Positions 52,257-61,394 of a stretch of 64,000 bases of DNA are shown here, one piece after another (position 1 is the first letter of the stretch; every line of letters starts with the position of its first letter). The DNA is from Myxococcales bacterium (GTDB lineage: Bacteria; Myxococcota_A; Polyangia; Polyangiales; Ga0077539): contig JAAFIF010000019.1 in assembly GCA_013298625.1 (NCBI GenBank), forward strand, positions 1 through 64,000, in the 5' to 3' direction. Under the pieces are notes generated by a model that saw nothing but the letters and a program-made list of their open reading frames with translations, was not told the origin of the DNA and did no database searches. The position numbers and the translations under genes were made by a program.

Positions 52257-53267
52257 ATGAACCCTGGCCGATTCACGCTCGTCGCGTCGCTCTCGCTCTG
52301 CGCAACCGCGTGCGCAACGCCGCCGTCGATGACCACGCTGGACGCGAGCGACGAGGCGCCCTCTGTCGACGCCAGCGCTGACCGTGCCGATGTCGCGCCT
52401 GCGACCGAAGCTGCGTGTGCGCTCGCTTCGTCGGGGGCGATGCGCTCGTTGCCCTGCGCTCGCGCGTCGATTCACGTGCTCAGACACACTGACGCGCGGA
52501 CGCGATTCGTGGCCACCGCGCGGCTCGGATCCGGCGTGAACCCAGCCTGCGCGCGCGTCGACTCGGTCTCGCTCGTCCATCGCGCCGAGGTGTTGCAGCA
52601 GGTCTTTGCGCAGCGAACGGTGGCGCTCAACCGTGACGAGCAGCTCGTGGCGGACGGCGTCGCAGAGGCCGCGCTCGAGCGAGCGTGCGCGGACGTGAGC
52701 GAGCGACTCGTCGCGTACGGGATGATCGTTCGCGGCGTCGATTCGGACGGGCCCTTTGAAGCGCGCTGCGGTGCCGCCGAGGGAGGAGGCGCGTATCCGC
52801 CGACCTCGCAGCTCGCGTGTCACCAAGACATGGACGCGCCGCCGAGCGTGAGCTGGTCGCCGAACTTTCGCGAGGTGTTTCTCAGCGCGACGACCTCGGT
52901 TACCGCCACGCTCGCCGTCGAGCACCCCGATGGAATGCCTGCGTTTACGCAGGTGAATCGCTCGATCGAGATGGTCTCGCCCCAGGCGCCGCCGCGGTGG
53001 ATGTTCGCGCCGCTCACCACGATGAGCACGGGTCGATGGCTCAACGTCTCGTTGCGCGAGCGGCAGATCGACGCGCGCTGGTTCTCGACGGTGTCCTTCG
53101 AGGGCGTCGGCCCTCCGTCGCCGTTCGCGCAGGGCGTGTGCGCGGACAGCGCGATGGGACAGCTCGCTCCGTACTTTCTTGCGAAAATTTCGGGTCGAAA
53201 CGATCGCGGCGTCACGGTCGTGTCCGCCGAAATACTCTCCGCGTGCGAGTCGCAGCGCGCGATGTGA
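52257..53267 (+). CDS. Lipoprotein of unknown function
   Basis: A 336-residue protein from ATG 52257 with a lipobox (A-T-A-C) near residue 19, then an acidic linker rich in Asp and Ser, and a mature domain with eight or so Cys. No known motif. Its codon use is in line with the neighbours. Confidence 0.6.
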   Translation: MNPGRFTLVASLSLCATACATPPSMTTLDASDEAPSVDASADRADVAPATEAACALASSGAMRSLPCARASIHVLRHTDARTRFVATARLGSGVNPACARVDSVSLVHRAEVLQQVFAQRTVALNRDEQLVADGVAEAALERACADVSERLVAYGMIVRGVDSDGPFEARCGAAEGGGAYPPTSQLACHQDMDAPPSVSWSPNFREVFLSATTSVTATLAVEHPDGMPAFTQVNRSIEMVSPQAPPRWMFAPLTTMSTGRWLNVSLRERQIDARWFSTVSFEGVGPPSPFAQGVCADSAMGQLAPYFLAKISGRNDRGVTVVSAEILSACESQRAM

Positions 53268-53719
53268 GCGCGACTCTCTCCTCGCTCTGCGGGACCCACG
53301 CGGTCTCGGCGAGCTCGCCGTCTTTGTACCCGAAGCAGATCGCGCGCTGTTCCATCACGAAGCGCTGTCCCTCCGCGCCGGCGTGCTACGCGCCACTTGT
53401 TGCTGGCGCGCCGCCACCCCTTCATCTTTCGTGTGGTCGGGGACTCAGCGGCCCGCGATTGCCGCGCACGCGACGAGCGTCGAAGACGCACGGTTCGCAT
53501 CAAGCGACAGAAAGACCGTTGAAATCCAGTCGAACCAGCGCCGCGCGCTGGGAAAACTACGAACCCCGTCCTGGAAGTGATTTACGACCGAGCGTTTCGA
53601 CGCCGCACCATTTCGCGAACGCGCCACCACCCCGTCGACAGACCAACACGTCGAACTGGTGCCGGGGGGCATCTTCGATGCGCGCCGCGCGTGACGGGTA
53701 GCGGAGCGACGAACCGCGG
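53268..53719. other. Gap with no recognised gene
   Basis: About 450 bases without a frame of typical codon use. Base composition drops towards the toxin gene on the right. I see no repeat or RNA. Confidence 0.5.
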
Positions 53720-54535
53720 CTATCGCGGACTCACGCCGCGCGCGATCGTTCCGGGGTGCGCGACGGCGACTCTCTCCAACACGTTGCCGCTCTGGTTGGA
53801 CAGCGTGACATACGCGTTGAGGCCCGAGACGCCGCTGAGGTTGTACGCCGCTTCGAAGGTGACGGAGCCGTCGTTGTTGGCAGTGAGCCAGCTCGGCATC
53901 ATTCCGCTTTCCTGCAGGAGCAAAGCGAGCGGGACGAACCAGAAGTAGTGCCCGTTCCACGGGCTGTTGAGCCCGACGGCGACGCTCCCCGAAATCGTGA
54001 CCGGGACGTTCGCCGTGCCCATGAGCACCGACTCAGCGACGTAGAACGTGACGACGGTCACAGAGTTCGCGGGCTCGGGGATCGTTTGGTTCACCATCCA
54101 CGTGTTCGTTTCCGTGGTTGTTTGGGTTTGTGTCGACGAGACGCTCACTTCGGCGGTCAGCGACGCGCTCGCTTCGCCGATTCCGTCCAGGGCCAGCTTC
54201 GCGCCGACCGTCGCGCTGATCTTGAGCGCCTCGGTCACCGAGACCGAGAACGTATCCGTGACGGCCTTGCTGAACGAGAACAGCCCGGTCGTCGGAGTGG
54301 GCGTGTTGTTCGAGTACGTTGTCGTGTACAGCGCCTTGGGCAGCACCGACGCACTGGTCGCGGTGTACGTGGGCGTTCCGGCTGCGACGGTCAGGCCGTA
54401 GTCGCTGAAATAATCCTGAAACAACTTGTTCGTGTGCCAAGCGTCCACGTTGTCCGCCCCGTCCGAGACCTTGGTCTTGGCCCACGCGAAACCAGCGGCT
54501 TGCCAGAGTGATTCGAAGTCCTGAAGCGTCGTCAT
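53720..54535 (-). CDS. Aerolysin-like pore-forming protein (ETX/MTX2 family)
   Basis: A 271-residue protein from ATG 54535 with no obvious signal peptide. The central part (about 80-200) is a series of Ser/Thr-rich beta strands with the pattern F-S-V-S-V-T-E-A-L, S-A-S-L-T-A-E-V-S-V-S-S-T and Q-T-T-T-E-T-N-T-W, followed by V-P-V-T-I-S-G-S-V-A-V-G, which is the ETX/MTX2 layout of stem and pore strands. The gene is less GC-rich than its surroundings (25 A/T in the 60 bases from 54061), which suggests transfer. It could act against predators, prey or competitors, but no test is possible from sequence alone. Confidence 0.8.
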   Translation of the reverse strand: MTTLQDFESLWQAAGFAWAKTKVSDGADNVDAWHTNKLFQDYFSDYGLTVAAGTPTYTATSASVLPKALYTTTYSNNTPTPTTGLFSFSKAVTDTFSVSVTEALKISATVGAKLALDGIGEASASLTAEVSVSSTQTQTTTETNTWMVNQTIPEPANSVTVVTFYVAESVLMGTANVPVTISGSVAVGLNSPWNGHYFWFVPLALLLQESGMMPSWLTANNDGSVTFEAAYNLSGVSGLNAYVTLSNQSGNVLERVAVAHPGTIARGVSPR

Positions 54536-55198
54536 CGTGAATGTCCCTTTGAGCACCGCCGCAGATCCGCGGAATGCGTTTGCACGAGGTCCTCGTGAGC
54601 AAAGCGCTGCAACGCGCAGGCCGCGCGCAGCGGCACGCGCGACCGATATCGTCACCCAAGGATTCAACCGGCGCTGCGCGAGCCAGCGAGGACCCGCAGC
54701 GTCGCGAAATACACGGCAAATTCAGCGAAGGTTCGAGAGCGAGCAGCTGCGTATGCATCGAGGCCATTCAGCGTTCGAGCGATGGCGAGCAATCTCTGCG
54801 CGCCGCGTCTCGCGGAGTCTCGTGGGCGCTGGTGTACAGAATCGTCTTCAATTCGTACAGCCGCGTGGACAGCAGACCAGCGCGCCGCTGCGGAGGATCG
54901 GGCATCCAACGGCAGACCGCGGGATCTCGCGTGCGCCGACGGCGCGCCGCTCACGCGGTTGGCTCGTCGCCGTCCTCGGCCCGACGCTGCCCGGACGCGT
55001 GCGTCACATGGCGTGGCACGATCCCTTCGTCGCTGGTTTCACTGGCGATGCTGAGGTGGGGCGCGAAAAAGGGCTACGCGAAGCGCGCGGTGCTTCGCCG
55101 AAGACGGCCGTGCGGTGCGCTCGCGCCGGGGGGCCGAAGGGGCGGCGACCTCGGTCGCGGTTCAAGTTCCCGACCCGTGGTGGAAGACGCTCCACGCC
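54536..55198. other. Gap with one degenerate repeat
   Basis: No supported gene between the toxin start and the small frame at 55199, although the frame of that gene is open from 55115. Copy C of the dispersed repeat is inside. Confidence 0.5.
54891..55053 (+). repeat. Degenerate dispersed repeat, copy C
   Basis: Matches copy A over about 160 bases with scattered differences, ending in the same GCTGGTTTCACTGGCGATGC block. Confidence 0.65.
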
Positions 55199-55456
55199 AT
55201 GCGGATGGTCGTGGCCGATGCGTTGCTGAGCGACATCGTACGGATCGTGAAGGCCGGCGTCGTCCTCGTGCAGCCCGACGTGAGCGACCGCTCCGAGGCG
55301 TGCGTCCCGCCCTTCGTCGAGCACGCGGCGTTCGAGAGCGTGGGCGCGCCGTGCGTCGAAGCGAGCCCGTTTGTGCCAGCGCGATCCAATCGAGAAGCGA
55401 TCGCGATTCTGGACGGACTGCCCGTGTATCGCATGGTGTTTCGCAGGCGATCGTGA
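55199..55456 (+). CDS. Small hypothetical protein
   Basis: An 85-residue frame from ATG 55199 with high third-position GC, so it is probably or was coding; the same frame is open upstream to 55115. No motif is seen. It ends 10 bases before the palindromes that precede the four-gene defence-like locus. Confidence 0.4.
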   Translation: MRMVVADALLSDIVRIVKAGVVLVQPDVSDRSEACVPPFVEHAAFESVGAPCVEASPFVPARSNREAIAILDGLPVYRMVFRRRS

Positions 55457-55466
55457 TCCTTGCGCG

Positions 55467-55485
55467 TTCATCAACGTTTGATGAA
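55467..55485. promoter_or_regulatory. Palindrome 1, candidate operator
   Basis: TTCATCAACGTTTGATGAA: perfect 8-bp arms around CGT, about 70 bases ahead of the first gene of the four-gene set. Confidence 0.6.
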
Positions 55486-55489
55486 TCGG

Positions 55490-55507
55490 TTCATCCGCGC
55501 TGATGAA
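55490..55507. promoter_or_regulatory. Palindrome 2, candidate operator
   Basis: TTCATCCGCGCTGATGAA: the same TTCATC/GATGAA ends as palindrome 1 with a 6-base centre. The centres of the two are about 22-23 bases apart, near two helical turns, as for a dimer pair binding side by side. Confidence 0.6.
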
Positions 55508-55557
55508 GCCGCTACGCGGGCGTCCGCAGCGATGGCAGACTCACGTGCGGAGAGATC

Positions 55558-58050
55558 ATGCACTTTGGGTGGCTGCACATCGGGGATCTGCATCAGTCCA
55601 ACGATCCGTCGAAGTCTCTCTTCGCCCGCGATTCGCTGTACTTCGGGACCAGCGACGCGCTGACCCTCGGGCAAAACGCGGTGCGCGCCGCGCAGGACAT
55701 CGAGCGAACTGCGCAGCTTTGCGCTCCGTGGAACGCGGTGTTCCTCACCGGCGACGTGGCCCGGCGCGGCGACGAGCTCGAGTACGAGTTCATCGACGAC
55801 GTGTTCGGCGCGCAGCCCTGGGGCTTGAACGCGGTGCTCTCTCGCGTCGCGCGCGGCTCCGTGCGCTGGTTCGTCGTTCCTGGCAACCACGACATCAAGC
55901 GCGTCTCGACCAAAGAGAGCGCCACGCTGTACGCCGCGCGCTCGTTCGGAAAGCTCTGGGACAAGAGCGATTCGACCCGCAATGAGTTTTGGAGGCAAGC
56001 CCTCGCGCGCAACAGCGACCACCTCCCGCTGCAGCTCGTCCGCGACGCGCACCGAGCATTTCTCGCGTGGAGGGCGCGCCGGCCGCAACCCGCGAACAAC
56101 GAAGACTCGTTCGAGTTCAGCGAGGGCATCTTGCCTGGAGAGTTCGCGGCGTCGTTCGTCGTCAACGGCGATCGCATCGGCGTGCTGGGGCTCAACACCG
56201 TGTTTCGCCAGCTCGTGGACCTCTCGCTCGACGCTGCTCCGACGCTCGACATGGCGCAAGCCGTGGGGCTTGTCGGGGATATCGCTCAATGGAGCGCGCG
56301 CCACGACGCCCGTTTTCTGCTCACGCACAACGGGCTCGACCCTGTCCCCGGCGGATCGGAGCCCGGCGAGCGGCATCGCTACCTCGATGCGCGCGGCGCC
56401 GAAAGCGCTCAACGGCTCTGCGCAGAAGCCATGTTCACCGCGTGGCTCCACGGCTCCACGCGACGACACGAGCCGCTGTCACAGGTGTCGTTCGAAGGCG
56501 CGCCTCAGACCGCCCCCACCTATCGAATCGCGGCGCCATCACTGCTGGGTGAGCGAGGACTCTCTGGGGAGGACCGCCCGTTTGGATACACCGCAGGGAG
56601 GATTCAGCCCGTTGGGCCGACGTCGTTTCTGCGCGTGTGGCCGCGGTCCTTCGAGCTCGCGGGAGACTCGCTCGACCGCAGCGTCCCCACCCGCGAGTGG
56701 AACATCACCGCTCGCTCAGAGGCCACTGAACCCGTCGTCGTGTCCGCGCACGGCAAGGCAGAACAACAGCTCGAGCGAGCGTCCCGAGAGCGCACGAAGA
56801 TCCTCTCGCTGCACGTCGAAAACTTCAAAGGACTCGCCTCGCTCTCGGTGCGCTTCGACGCTGAGCAGCGATCGACCTGGGCGTGTCTCGCCGGTGAAAA
56901 CGGCTGTGGAAAGAGCAGCGTGCTCCAAGCTGCCGCCCTGCTCTTGCTCGGCCCCGAGCCCGTCCGCGACCTCGGCACCGAGCTCCGTCGACACTTCGTG
57001 TCGAGCGACGCGACCGCGGCCACCGTTCGCGGCGACGTCGAGTGGAAGGGAGAGATCATCTCTCTCGGAATCACGCTCCGCGCCGATGGTACGGGCGCGC
57101 AGATCATGGCCCTCGCGAGCGAAGATCCCGAAGAGCAACGCGCGATGCAGCGCTTCTGGAGCGAGCGCTCGAAAGAAGAGCTGCTGCTGGGCTTCGGAAC
57201 GGGCCGCACTTTTCCCGTCGTCGCGGCGTCGTTCGACCAGGGGCGCTCGCGCGATTTGCACCGCGCGCACTCGCTCTTCGACGGCACAGCCCCGCTCGAG
57301 AGCTACCGCGTGCTGCTCGGGCAGCTCCCCCGCCCACAGAACTTCACGGTCCTCGTCAACGAGGCGCTCGTGTCGCTGAGCACCGCGGGCTGGGACAAGA
57401 TGCGGCTCGTCGAGACCAGCGACGGCGTCCGCGTCGAGCTCCGCAGCGCGCAGCTTCCGTTGTGGGCGCTCGCGGACGGATATCGCGCCGTCGTCACGTG
57501 GATCGCCGAGGTGATCTTTCAGTGGACGCGGCGCTGCGACGACGCGAAGGACGAAGCCGTCGGAGGGCTCTCTGCGATTCGTTGCACCGTTCTCATCGAC
57601 GAGCTCGACTTGCATCTTCACGGCAGGCTTCAGCGCACGATCGTCCCGATGTTGCGCGGGATTTTCTCGAACGTGCAGTGGATCACCACGACGCACTCGC
57701 CGCTGCTCGCGGGCAGCTTCTACGCCCACGAGCTCTTGCTCTTGAGTCGTGACGAGCACGGGCGCACCGTCGTGAAGCAAGCCGATCGATCGCCGGTGGG
57801 GCTCACCAGCGACGGAGTGCTCGAGCACTTGATGGGCGTCCCCGAGCCCTTCAGCGAAGAGCTCGAACGGCACCGACGAGACATCTTGCGCGCGCAGGGA
57901 GCGACGCCGCCCGAGCCCACGCCAGTCGACATCGACGACCCGCTGTTGCGAGAAGACAGCGAGGCCCCGAGCAAGAAGCCAGCGTTCGCGAGGAAGCCAA
58001 AACCGAAGACCCCTTCCGTCGCCAAGCCGCGTCGCAAGGGTGGAGCATGA
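55558..58050 (+). CDS. Metallophosphoesterase fused to ABC/OLD-type ATPase (Septu PtuA-like)
   Basis: An 830-residue protein from ATG 55558 with a good ribosome site (GGAGAG at 55549-55554). Residues 1-300 are a calcineurin-type phosphoesterase: D10-x-H12, D66 in T-G-D, N110-H-D112 and H257; the last G-H-x-H motif is degenerate (L-H298-G-S). Residues about 412-800 are an SMC/OLD-type ATPase: an E-N-F-K-G-L start, Walker A G-E-N-G-C-G-K-S at 446-453, a signature-like L-A-D-G-Y-R-A, Walker B with D681-E682, and H713 in T-T-H-S-P. The tail is basic. With the overlapping HNH gene this is the PtuA-PtuB arrangement of Septu anti-phage systems, with a phosphoesterase added in front. Confidence 0.85.
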   Translation: MHFGWLHIGDLHQSNDPSKSLFARDSLYFGTSDALTLGQNAVRAAQDIERTAQLCAPWNAVFLTGDVARRGDELEYEFIDDVFGAQPWGLNAVLSRVARGSVRWFVVPGNHDIKRVSTKESATLYAARSFGKLWDKSDSTRNEFWRQALARNSDHLPLQLVRDAHRAFLAWRARRPQPANNEDSFEFSEGILPGEFAASFVVNGDRIGVLGLNTVFRQLVDLSLDAAPTLDMAQAVGLVGDIAQWSARHDARFLLTHNGLDPVPGGSEPGERHRYLDARGAESAQRLCAEAMFTAWLHGSTRRHEPLSQVSFEGAPQTAPTYRIAAPSLLGERGLSGEDRPFGYTAGRIQPVGPTSFLRVWPRSFELAGDSLDRSVPTREWNITARSEATEPVVVSAHGKAEQQLERASRERTKILSLHVENFKGLASLSVRFDAEQRSTWACLAGENGCGKSSVLQAAALLLLGPEPVRDLGTELRRHFVSSDATAATVRGDVEWKGEIISLGITLRADGTGAQIMALASEDPEEQRAMQRFWSERSKEELLLGFGTGRTFPVVAASFDQGRSRDLHRAHSLFDGTAPLESYRVLLGQLPRPQNFTVLVNEALVSLSTAGWDKMRLVETSDGVRVELRSAQLPLWALADGYRAVVTWIAEVIFQWTRRCDDAKDEAVGGLSAIRCTVLIDELDLHLHGRLQRTIVPMLRGIFSNVQWITTTHSPLLAGSFYAHELLLLSRDEHGRTVVKQADRSPVGLTSDGVLEHLMGVPEPFSEELERHRRDILRAQGATPPEPTPVDIDDPLLREDSEAPSKKPAFARKPKPKTPSVAKPRRKGGA

Positions 58051-59156
58051 AGAGCTTCGCGCGGTTCGAGATCGTTCCGCCGTCGTTGCGCGAGCGAAAT
58101 CGCGCTCGAAAGGGAAGCGAAGCGCTCGTCCCCGACAGGTGGTCCGACGACTGGAACAACGCCGACGTCCGCGGCCTCCTCCGCGCCCTCCAGGGCTTCG
58201 CGTGCTGGTACTGCGGCTCGCCGATCGGCAGGGTCAACGACCGTTCTCCTCCGCGCGATCAGCACGCGGTCGAACACATCCGCCCGAAGTCCGTCTACCC
58301 CTTTCTCGCGTATCGAGCGCGTAACTACAGCTTCGCGTGCACGCTTTGCAACTCGAAGAAGGGCGACCGCTATCCCGTGGTCGGGGCGCGCGCCGCGTGG
58401 TGCGAAACGCTCGAAGCGCGCCGCGAGCGACTCGATCACGAGGAGCGTGAGTGGCTGCACCCGCACCAAGACGCCTTCGAAGAGCGCGACTTCTCTTGGT
58501 CGTTTCGCCCCGTGCCCGCGGGCCGCCTGTGGACGAGCTACCCGTGGAGCGAAGGCCACTACTGGCACGTGTGCGCCGCGCGCCCGAGGACCGTCGTCGG
58601 GCAGCGAATCGACAGGCTGTTCGCCTTCTTCGGGCTCAACGACGGTGAGCTCGTCACCGCCCGCATGGCCGAGATCCACGAGCTTCGACGCAACATCGAG
58701 CTCGTCGCGAACCTCTCGAAGAACCCAGCGCTCCAGCGCGACTACGTCACGAGAGCGTCGCGCGCGATGAGCTCGTTTTATCCCCACGGATACGCGCTGC
58801 GCGCCTGGTTCGAAGCGCAGCGCGCCACGGACATCGCAGCGATCTTTCGCAGCGCGAAGAGCGCCGCACCGCCGCAGCTCCAACCGCCGTCGAAGACCGT
58901 CGAGTGGGCGCTGCTCGTCGGGCGCATCGACGAGATGCTCCGCATCTATGTGGTCGATACGGCCAGCGACGACCCGACGTTTCGCAGGGACTCGCACGCC
59001 GAAGTCGAGCGCTGCGCCTACGCGCTCGCGTACCTCTACATCGCCCCTCCCGGCGACGAGGCCACGCGCAAACGGCTGCGCGCGTGGTTCGACAAAACGC
59101 TGAGCGCGCCGGTTCGCGCGTTGGCCGGCAGCAAGGTCCGCGCGCTCGGACGGTGA
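58047..59156 (+). CDS. HNH endonuclease (Septu PtuB-like)
   Basis: A 369-residue protein whose ATG overlaps the ATPase stop (ATGA). The nuclease part is at about 50-110: C53-x2-C56, the catalytic E-H77 in V-E-H-I-R-P-K, N93-Y-S-F-A-C98-x2-C101-N102-S-K-K-G. The C-terminal 250 residues are mostly helical and of unknown role. In Septu, such an HNH protein is the toxic nuclease held by the PtuA ATPase until phage infection. Confidence 0.88.
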   Translation: MKSFARFEIVPPSLRERNRARKGSEALVPDRWSDDWNNADVRGLLRALQGFACWYCGSPIGRVNDRSPPRDQHAVEHIRPKSVYPFLAYRARNYSFACTLCNSKKGDRYPVVGARAAWCETLEARRERLDHEEREWLHPHQDAFEERDFSWSFRPVPAGRLWTSYPWSEGHYWHVCAARPRTVVGQRIDRLFAFFGLNDGELVTARMAEIHELRRNIELVANLSKNPALQRDYVTRASRAMSSFYPHGYALRAWFEAQRATDIAAIFRSAKSAAPPQLQPPSKTVEWALLVGRIDEMLRIYVVDTASDDPTFRRDSHAEVERCAYALAYLYIAPPGDEATRKRLRAWFDKTLSAPVRALAGSKVRALGR

Positions 59157-59201
59157 GAGAAGTGACGAAGGTCGAAGGGCAGTGGCATAAAGGCGGTCGA
59201 G

Positions 59202-61394
59202 ATGGCGCTGTCGTTTCTGCACTTCACCGATCTGCACTGCGGACAGAAGGGGATCCGCGAGAAGTTTCCCACGGTGGACGAGGCGCTTCGCTCCGACCTG
59301 CGCGCGCTGCACGTGAAGACTGGCCCGTGGTCGCTCGCGTTGTTCACTGGAGATCTAGTCTTCTCTGGGCAGCGAGCGCAGTTCGACGAGCTCGATCAGC
59401 GCGTCGGCTCTCTGCGCGAGTCGGTCTCGTCGGGCAACGATTGGCTGCTGCTCCCGTGCCCAGGAAACCACGATTTGCAGCGGCCCAAGGGGGCAGGGTT
59501 CACCGACGACGACGCGCGCGTGGCCGAAATGCTCACGATTTTTCGCGACGAGCCCAGCATCCGCGCAGAGTTTTGGGACACCTCGTCGGGGCGAACGAGC
59601 GTGGGGCGAGCGCTCGTTCACCGGTGTTTTGCTGAGTGGACGCGCTGGTTCGACCGAGTGATCGAGCCGGCGATCGCCAGCGCCAACGGGACGCTCGTGC
59701 GCGGAGTGCTGCCCGGAGACTGGTCGTGCTCGCTCGTGCGCGACGGGTTGCGCGTCGGCGTCGTGTCGTTGAACACTGCGTTTCTCGCGATGGGCGACGC
59801 ACAGGCGGGAGAGCTCGAGCTTGGCGTGCAGCAGCTGCTCGCGGTCACCGACAACGACCCCGGTCGTTGGTGCGATCGCCACGACGTGCGCGTGCTGCTC
59901 ACGCACCACCCGATCGAGTGGTTACACCCCGAAGCGCAGCGAGAGTTCGCGAGCGATATCCTCGGTGACGGGCGCTTCGATCTTCACTTGCACGGGCACA
60001 TGCACGAGCCCGGCGGAGAGAACCGGCAGCCCGCTGGCGCAGCGGCGATGCAGCGCCGCGCGCAAGGCCCGTCGCTGTTCGGCTTGGAGCAGTTCGGCTC
60101 GCCGCCCAAAGAGCAGCGCGTGCACGGGTACGGTCTGTATCGCGTGCGCGCAGAGGAGAGCGGAGAGCTCGTGTTGGAGAGCTTTCCGCGCATCGCGCAG
60201 AAGAGCCGCGCGAACACGTGGATCGTGGGCCCCGACCTCGCGATGGGCGCGCGCGGAGACGCCCCCGCGCCTTCGCCTGGAGGGGCGCTCGGGAGGAATG
60301 CAAAGCGAGTTGTCGAGTTGAGCGGCAGCCTGCACATCAAGGTGACCGCACAGGGCAACCTCTCGAAGACCTGGGCGCCGAACACGCTTCCGATCGCGGG
60401 CGCGCCGTACGATCCGAAGTGGTACCTCGCGCGCCCCAAAGAAGAAACGACGCTGCGTCAGTGCTTGGACACGCCCGGGACGCCCGCGCTCGTGCGGGGA
60501 ATGCCAGGCATCGGAAAGAGCTGGCTCGTCGAGCACGTCCTAGCGAACACGGTCACGAGCGGAGACTTCGTGGTGCGATCGACGGTCGCCCACGATTTGC
60601 CGGTCGAAGACACGTTTCGCTCGTTGTGCTTCGACGTGTTGGAGCAAGGCCCGCTCGGCGTCGAGCTCGTACGCGAATCGAGCGGCGCCAATCGCATCGA
60701 AGACACGCTCAAGCGGCACTGGACGCCGTCGCGATCGCTCGAACAACGCGTCGCGAGGCTGATCGAGACCGAGGGCGCGCGTCGGCTCGACGCAGGAAAG
60801 CGCTTGTTCTGGGTGCTGTCGTTTCCGCCTGCGCCCACGGTCGAGCTCACCCATCGCATCAACGCGACGCTGCGCGGGATCGTCGAGTCCGCGGTGCGCG
60901 AACCCGTGGATCGCGTTCGCATCGTGATGATGGAGTCGTCGTTCAACCCGAACACGCTGCGGCTCGCGTACGGGTCGTCGTTCAACGCTGTGACGGTGAT
61001 CGACCTCAACGGTCTCGACGAACAGACGCTGCTGCACGACGGTCCGGCGAAGGGAATCGCTGGGCTCGACTCAGACGCCATGCGTGCGTACGGCGGCCAC
61101 CCCATGCTCATCCGCGCTGGGCTGAAGGCCAGCGTCGCGCTCGACGAACAAGCTTCGCGACACGCTGCGTTCGCGCAGTTCATGACGAAGCTCTTGCAGT
61201 TCTTTCGGCACAACAACGGCGAGCGCGAGGCGTTCAACGAGCTGCTGACGAAGGGGACCGCGACAGGCCCCGCCGTCGAGCGCCTCATTCGAGCGGGGCT
61301 CGTCGTGCGCGACGGCGACGGGCCTCCGCGCGTCGCGATCAAACTCTTGGAGCGAGGCTTTCGCGCGATGCTTCAGCGCGAAGTGGACGGATGA
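59202..61394 (+). CDS. Metallophosphoesterase fused to STAND/AAA_35-like ATPase
   Basis: A 730-residue protein, 45 bases after the HNH gene. Residues 1-290 are a complete calcineurin-type phosphoesterase: D10-x-H12, D51, N89-H-D91, H235 in T-H-H-P, and H264-G-H266-x-H268. From about 420 follows an ATPase with Walker A G-M-P-G-I-G-K-S at 433-440, in the context Y-L-x-R-P-x-E used by AAA_35/STAND proteins. STAND ATPases act as infection sensors in many prokaryotic immune systems. The phosphoesterase could be the effector, acting on nucleic acid or a nucleotide. Confidence 0.82.
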   Translation: MALSFLHFTDLHCGQKGIREKFPTVDEALRSDLRALHVKTGPWSLALFTGDLVFSGQRAQFDELDQRVGSLRESVSSGNDWLLLPCPGNHDLQRPKGAGFTDDDARVAEMLTIFRDEPSIRAEFWDTSSGRTSVGRALVHRCFAEWTRWFDRVIEPAIASANGTLVRGVLPGDWSCSLVRDGLRVGVVSLNTAFLAMGDAQAGELELGVQQLLAVTDNDPGRWCDRHDVRVLLTHHPIEWLHPEAQREFASDILGDGRFDLHLHGHMHEPGGENRQPAGAAAMQRRAQGPSLFGLEQFGSPPKEQRVHGYGLYRVRAEESGELVLESFPRIAQKSRANTWIVGPDLAMGARGDAPAPSPGGALGRNAKRVVELSGSLHIKVTAQGNLSKTWAPNTLPIAGAPYDPKWYLARPKEETTLRQCLDTPGTPALVRGMPGIGKSWLVEHVLANTVTSGDFVVRSTVAHDLPVEDTFRSLCFDVLEQGPLGVELVRESSGANRIEDTLKRHWTPSRSLEQRVARLIETEGARRLDAGKRLFWVLSFPPAPTVELTHRINATLRGIVESAVREPVDRVRIVMMESSFNPNTLRLAYGSSFNAVTVIDLNGLDEQTLLHDGPAKGIAGLDSDAMRAYGGHPMLIRAGLKASVALDEQASRHAAFAQFMTKLLQFFRHNNGEREAFNELLTKGTATGPAVERLIRAGLVVRDGDGPPRVAIKLLERGFRAMLQREVDG

